Origin: Candidatus Poribacteria bacterium
GTDB lineage: Bacteria; Poribacteria; WGA-4E; GCA-2687025
DNA length: 20,326 nt
Direction: 5' to 3'
Assembly: GCA_002687025.1 (NCBI GenBank)
Contig: NYZG01000235.1
Location: 1-20,326, forward strand
Part shown: positions 17,438 to 20,326 of the stretch, one piece after another
How positions within the stretch are numbered: position 1 is the stretch's first letter
Layout: each line of letters begins with the position of its first letter
The notes under the pieces: model-generated
The model's input: the letters and a program-made list of their open reading frames with translations, nothing else
Told to the model about the DNA's origin: nothing
Database searches by the model: none
Position numbers and translations under genes: made by a program

Positions 17438-18382
17438 TTACGGGACGAGGCCGTCGACCGCCGTCCTGATCTGATCGATCGCGTCCGGGTGGCGCATTAC
17501 CAGCACGTCGGCGCCGGCCAGGAGCAATGACATCGCCGTGGCCGCCTCCATGAGCACGCCGCGCTTCTTCTGGTCGCCGAGTTTTGGGTCCTCGGCCTCG
17601 GGCGTTTTGACTTCCTTGACCTTCCACACCTCGGGGGCGAGGTTGCAGACAATGGGGAACTGCAGGCTGTCGTCCTGCTGCGTGAGGGCAGCCATGCGGA
17701 CCCGCTCCATCACGGAGTAGGTGTATTCGAGCCCGTAACCGAGGCCGCCCGTCGTCGGATCGATGATGATCTGGTCGGCCGGGACGCCGAGGTCGGCGAG
17801 CAGGATGTTCAGCTGCTTGCACAGGTTGATGTCGATGGGGGTCGATGCCGCAACGGTGTGTCCGTAGGCGATCGCCGTCGCGCCAAGCTGCCGGTAGTTC
17901 CCCTCGACCACGGGCCCGATCACCAGCTTCCGATCCTGGCACGTCTCCGCCACGAGACGCAGGACCTCGGTGTCCTTCTCCTCGCTCTCGGAGCCCCACA
18001 CGATGAGTGGCACGTCCACCGCCGCCGCGACGTTCTTTACCGTCTCCGCGGCCGACTCGGGGGACGCGTCCGCGCCGTTGGGGTCGGTGCTTACGAGCTG
18101 GATGCAGATCATGTCGGCGCCGTAGTCGTCCACGCAGCGCTTCGCCCATGCCGCCGGATCGTCCGTGACGCCCGCGAACGGCTCCAACGCCGCCTCCGCC
18201 CACCCTTCGGGCGCGGCGTCGTACACCTCCATCGCGATGCGTGGAGGGTTAGGCATCTCGCCGTCGAACAGCTCAAACGGGTAACTCGTCTCGCCTCCGA
18301 CGGTGACGGCGTTCTCCCCGTCTCCCAGTCGGATTTCTCTGATCGCCCCGCTATAGGCGACCTTCGGTATATCAACGGCCAT
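17438..18382 (-). CDS. acsD: Corrinoid iron-sulfur protein small subunit (delta)
   Basis: 314 residues (about 323 in Moorella), ATG with GGAGG six nt upstream. It is the TIM-barrel partner of AcsC and caps the corrinoid. It binds no Fe-S cluster, in line with only four scattered cysteines here. Family-typical stretches include the N-terminal GGETSYPF with MEVYD, IDPTTGGLGYGLEYTYSVMER, and the C-terminal LLLAGADVLVMRHP. It begins the structural-gene part of the operon, 41 nt after the small 65-residue ORF and 24 nt before the CODH gene. Confidence 0.93.
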   Translation of the reverse strand: MAVDIPKVAYSGAIREIRLGDGENAVTVGGETSYPFELFDGEMPNPPRIAMEVYDAAPEGWAEAALEPFAGVTDDPAAWAKRCVDDYGADMICIQLVSTDPNGADASPESAAETVKNVAAAVDVPLIVWGSESEEKDTEVLRLVAETCQDRKLVIGPVVEGNYRQLGATAIAYGHTVAASTPIDINLCKQLNILLADLGVPADQIIIDPTTGGLGYGLEYTYSVMERVRMAALTQQDDSLQFPIVCNLAPEVWKVKEVKTPEAEDPKLGDQKKRGVLMEAATAMSLLLAGADVLVMRHPDAIDQIRTAVDGLVP

Positions 18383-18423
18383 GTCCGCCTCCGCTCGATA
18401 GTCCGGTCACTCCGACGCCGGTG

Positions 18424-18621
18424 TCAGGCCGGTGTGCGGCGTTTCTCGCTGCCGTACCACTCGTCGCTGAACCAGTACCGCTCGCCGGTTTCCAAGTATC
18501 GGAGCATCTCGTCGCGGTCCCTCAGCTTGTGTCGCCAGTTCTGGGGGCCGTCGGGGACTCCGGGTTCGTAGGTTTCCTCGCCGACCGTCCGTTGCGCCTT
18601 CTGGGCAGTCTTCTCGGCCAC
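18424..18621 (-). CDS. Small conserved-context protein of unknown function
   Basis: 65 residues, GTG start with GGGAGGA about six nt upstream. I do not recognise a family. The protein is charged and aromatic: a basic N-terminal third (MAEKTAQKAQRT), a Pro/Gly turn (YEPGVPDGPQNW), a probable helix (RDRDEMLRYLETGE) and an aromatic tail (RYWFSDEWYG). It has no cysteine or histidine cluster (one His), no signal peptide and no membrane segment. Reasons to call it real: a good ribosome site, 21 nt and 41 nt gaps to its neighbours on the same strand, and its place between cooT and acsD in an otherwise gap-free operon. A CODH/ACS assembly or binding partner is a guess from context only. Confidence 0.6.
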   Translation of the reverse strand: MAEKTAQKAQRTVGEETYEPGVPDGPQNWRHKLRDRDEMLRYLETGERYWFSDEWYGSEKRRTPA

Positions 18622-18642
18622 TTGCCGTCCTCCCTTATCTGG

Positions 18643-18843
18643 TCAGTCTGCCGTCGCCGTTCGTTCCAGGTACACCTTCTGCCGAACGAGGTCGATGCCG
18701 ACGATCCTGCCCTCGACGGCCATCGGTTCGCCGAAGAGCGTGCACATCGTCACGGAGCCGTTCTGTGTTTCGATGAGCGAAACGTCCTCCAGCAGCAGTT
18801 CTTCGCGATCGCCCTCCAGGGCATAGACGTTGCTCTGACACAC
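18643..18843 (-). CDS. cooT: CooT-family nickel-binding protein
   Basis: 66 residues. The product begins Met-Cys (MCQSNVYAL) and has the CooT-like pattern of a small beta-barrel: VYALEG, LLLEDVSLIETQNG, VTMCTLFGEPMAVEG and GRIVGIDLVRQKVYLE. In Rhodospirillum CooT, Cys2 binds nickel at the dimer interface and the protein helps mature CODH. The same Cys2 is present here, with a second cysteine (C34) in TMCTLF. The start is GTG 18843, which has GGAGG eight nt upstream; the GTG at 18850 is in another frame and too close to that site. It sits between the His-rich protein gene and the small unknown ORF, as part of what looks like a nickel-handling cassette. Confidence 0.85.
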   Translation of the reverse strand: MCQSNVYALEGDREELLLEDVSLIETQNGSVTMCTLFGEPMAVEGRIVGIDLVRQKVYLERTATAD

Positions 18844-18851
18844 GTTTCACA

Positions 18852-18856
18852 CCTCC
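18852..18856 (-). promoter_or_regulatory. Ribosome binding site for cooT
   Basis: GGAGG on the minus strand, 8 nt before GTG 18843. It selects this start, which gives the family-typical Met-Cys N-terminus, over GTG 18850 in a different frame. Confidence 0.6.
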
Positions 18857-18858
18857 GA

Positions 18859-19107
18859 TTAAGCGTCCGGGCGCAGGCGAGTCAGGGCAGCCCGGAGCCT
18901 CCGCGTCGCCTCTTCAAGGCTCTCGGTCGCCGCGGTGATGTCGCCGGCTGCCTCGTCGAGCCCGGCCGTCTGCGCGCGTCCGGCCCACTTCGCGAATTCC
19001 GCCGCGTGCGACGCGTTGTGTTCGATCCAGTGTTCGAGGAGTATCGGGAGCTTCTCCGCGTCTCCCATCCTTTCCTGTTCATGCGCATGGGCATGCGTGT
19101 GGGTCAT
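18859..19107 (-). CDS. Small His-rich helical protein, possible nickel carrier
   Basis: 82 residues. The first ten hold alternating histidines (MTHTHAHAHE: four His), a motif typical of nickel or zinc handling. The rest is predicted helix with two further histidine spots (LLEHWIEHNASHAAEF, about residues 23-38) and an amphipathic Glu/Arg-rich tail (about 55-80), giving an overall two- or three-helix hairpin. Its ATG overlaps the TGA of the CooC-like gene in an ATGA (19104-19107), so translation is probably coupled. GAGGGGGAA lies upstream. I recall similar His-rich small proteins near CODH genes but can assign no name. Storage or delivery of nickel to CooC or CooT is inferred from the histidines and position. 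Confidence 0.75.
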   Translation of the reverse strand: MTHTHAHAHEQERMGDAEKLPILLEHWIEHNASHAAEFAKWAGRAQTAGLDEAAGDITAATESLEEATRRLRAALTRLRPDA

Positions 19108-19880
19108 CTCAGTTCCCCCTCTAGCCGCGCTCGCAGATCGCGCATCGGTTCTCGTAGCGGGCCGTCCAGAAGCTCGCCGACGCCCGCGTTTCGCATGCCG
19201 TTCTCGACGATCTCCGCGCTGTAAGGGATGCTCGCGATCAGTTCCACGTCGCCCAACTCCGACGCGACGAATTCGCGGTCTTCATCGCCGCGCGTTTTGC
19301 TCGCCACGGCCCACACGCGGCCGATGCCGAGGTCTCCCGCGAGGCCGCGTATCCGCCGCGCCGTCTCGATGCTGCGTCGGCCCGGCTCGACGGCCACTAT
19401 GAGCGCGTCGACGCCCTGCGCCGTCCCGCGCGTGAGATGTTCGACGCCGGCCTCCATATCCAGAATAGCCACGTCATCGCGGCCGAACAGGAGGTGCGCC
19501 ATCAGCGCGCGCAGGAACGCGCTCTCTGGACAGAAGCATCCGCTGCCGCCTTCCCGCGCCGCGCCGCCGATTGTCAGCAGCCGGACGCCATCGTGCTCGG
19601 GACAGAAGTCGTCGGGGATGTCGTCGACCTTGGGGTTCAGCGTGAAGTAGGACCCCATGGCGCCGGGCTTCGCTCCCGTGCGCTCGGCGATGAGGTCGCC
19701 CATCTCGAACACCGGCGTGATGCTGTCGGGATCGGGAAAGCCGAGCGTGGCAGCCAGGTTGGTGTCCGGGTCCGCGTCTACGGCGATCACGCGCGAGCCG
19801 TCGCGAGCGTAGAGTTGCGCGAGCGCCGCGCTCAGGGTCGTCTTGCCGACGCCGCCCTTGCCCGTGATGGCCAGCTTCAC
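19104..19880 (-). CDS. cooC: CooC-like nickel-insertion ATPase, first copy
   Basis: 258 residues from GTG 19880. This start puts the P-loop (GKGGVGKTT, 7-15, signature lysine K8) at the very N-terminus as in CooC. It has GAGGGAGG five nt upstream, and it overlaps the stop of the preceding gene in a GTGA. A longer reading to 20018 runs through the neighbour and adds non-family sequence. Other motifs are VDADPDTNL (34-42), the CxC nickel motif GCFCPESAF (C115, C117) and the LDMEAGVEHL switch region. A further cysteine in DFCPEHDG (C93) is conserved in many CooC proteins of this subtype by my recollection. Function: ATP-driven nickel insertion into CODH. Neighbours (His-rich protein, CooT) support this. 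It is distinct from the copy at 8176-8955. Confidence 0.9.
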   Translation of the reverse strand: MKLAITGKGGVGKTTLSAALAQLYARDGSRVIAVDADPDTNLAATLGFPDPDSITPVFEMGDLIAERTGAKPGAMGSYFTLNPKVDDIPDDFCPEHDGVRLLTIGGAAREGGSGCFCPESAFLRALMAHLLFGRDDVAILDMEAGVEHLTRGTAQGVDALIVAVEPGRRSIETARRIRGLAGDLGIGRVWAVASKTRGDEDREFVASELGDVELIASIPYSAEIVENGMRNAGVGELLDGPLREPMRDLRARLEGELR

Positions 19881-20326
19881 GACGCCCTCCCTCGTCGCAT
19901 GAGCATCCCGACGACCTTCGACGCGACGACGACCATGTCCTCCGTCGGCAGGTAGTCCGGCGTGCACTTGTCGAAGAGGAACCCGCCGGAGGCCGGGAAC
20001 TCGTCGTCCGCGCGCCATAGGGTAGCGGCGACGGACACTCGCGGAAAGACGTCAATAGCGACGGACACATCGCCGTGTTCGGCCGGCCGCCCTCCCATCG
20101 CCTCGGCGGCGGCCGTGAGGTCGTCCTCGCGGCCGTCGAACGCCCTTACCAACTGGTCGAGGCTGCGCGCGCGGAAGACGGGGAGGTACTGGTCGCCGCC
20201 AGGGGCCTCGCCGAAGGTCATCCACTCACCTGTCACCGCCTTGCCGCCAGCCGTGGACAGGTAGTGGAGGATCAGGATCCTGTCGGTGATCGACACGGCC
20301 GACTCGCTGCCCGCGAGCGCGACATC
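19877..20326 (-). CDS. DUF3786-type protein, 5' end outside the window
   Basis: 149 residues are visible and the frame is still open at the right edge, so the start lies beyond 20326; the GTG at 20296 is inside the domain. The sequence fits my recollection of the DUF3786 pattern: ILILHYLSTAGG, GEWMTFGEAPGG, a mid segment with AAEAMGGRPAEHGDVS, then VFPRVSVAATLWRADDEFPA and LFDKCTPDYLPTEDM. Function is unknown. Such proteins occur in anaerobes with corrinoid or Fe-S enzymes, some fused to or beside corrinoid-protein genes. The single cysteine in FDKCTPDYL is the only obvious metal ligand. Its stop overlaps the cooC start by 4 nt, so it belongs to the acs operon. The operon promoter must lie upstream of it, outside the window. 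Confidence 0.75.
   Translation of the reverse strand, partial: DVALAGSESAVSITDRILILHYLSTAGGKAVTGEWMTFGEAPGGDQYLPVFRARSLDQLVRAFDGREDDLTAAAEAMGGRPAEHGDVSVAIDVFPRVSVAATLWRADDEFPASGGFLFDKCTPDYLPTEDMVVVASKVVGMLMRRGRAS
19886..19893 (-). promoter_or_regulatory. Ribosome binding site for the first cooC gene, inside the DUF3786 gene
   Basis: GAGGGAGG on the minus strand lies 5 nt before GTG 19880. With the GTGA stop/start overlap (19877-19880) it fixes the cooC start and implies coupled translation with the upstream gene. Confidence 0.65.

Noticed and set aside
19881..20018. Longer N-terminus for the first CooC-like protein (start at 20018)
   Set aside because: The added 46 residues overlap the DUF3786-type gene in another frame and lack family similarity; CooC proteins begin right at the P-loop.
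1..20326. tRNA, rRNA, CRISPR array, insertion sequence or prophage
   Set aside because: No clover-leaf, regularly spaced repeat, transposase or phage-like ORF was seen; nearly all of the window is taken up by the listed genes.

Overview
The window is high-GC bacterial DNA holding two unrelated blocks that converge near position 6610. The organism looks like an uncultivated, strictly anaerobic or microaerophilic bacterium with a Wood-Ljungdahl pathway. The carbonyl-branch proteins are of the bacterial type: separate AcsB, an AcsE methyltransferase and an AcsV activator, rather than archaeal Cdh fusions. The phylum cannot be fixed from sequence alone. Abundant large propeller proteins together with a Wood-Ljungdahl pathway recall lineages such as Poribacteria or other sponge/sediment candidate phyla, but that is a guess. 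Stop codons are mostly TAG on the operon strand, with TGA and TAA also used.

Positions 1-6603 (+ strand) carry two tandem, paralogous, very large Asp-box (BNR-type) beta-propeller proteins. The downstream copy (3226-6603) is intact and has a signal peptide. The upstream copy runs off the left edge and is split by one in-frame TGA (897-899). That TGA falls exactly where the intact paralogue has a Trp codon (TGG, 4333-4335), and homology continues in the same frame on both sides.

Positions 6617-20326 (- strand) form one tightly packed operon of 14 genes. It encodes the whole carbonyl branch of the Wood-Ljungdahl pathway and its maturation factors. In order of transcription it reads: DUF3786-type protein (cut by the right edge), CooC-like Ni ATPase, His-rich small protein, CooT-like Ni protein, unknown 65-residue protein, AcsD, CODH (CooS/AcsA), AcsB, AcsC, AcsE, AcsV, a second CooC/AcsF-like ATPase, zinc-ribbon + HD-domain protein, and ferredoxin with a Cys-rich C-terminal domain. 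Gaps are about 9-55 nt, and two junctions overlap by 4 nt (GTGA at 19877-19880, ATGA at 19104-19107).

Together the genes would do the following. AcsE moves the methyl group of methyl-tetrahydrofolate to the AcsCD corrinoid protein. CODH makes CO from CO2 (or oxidises CO). AcsB joins CO, methyl and CoA. AcsV rescues oxidised corrinoid. The CooC proteins, CooT and possibly the His-rich peptide supply nickel to CODH and ACS. No methyl-branch genes (fhs, folD, metF, fdh) and no hydrogenase lie in the window. No tRNA, rRNA, CRISPR array, insertion sequence or phage gene was seen.
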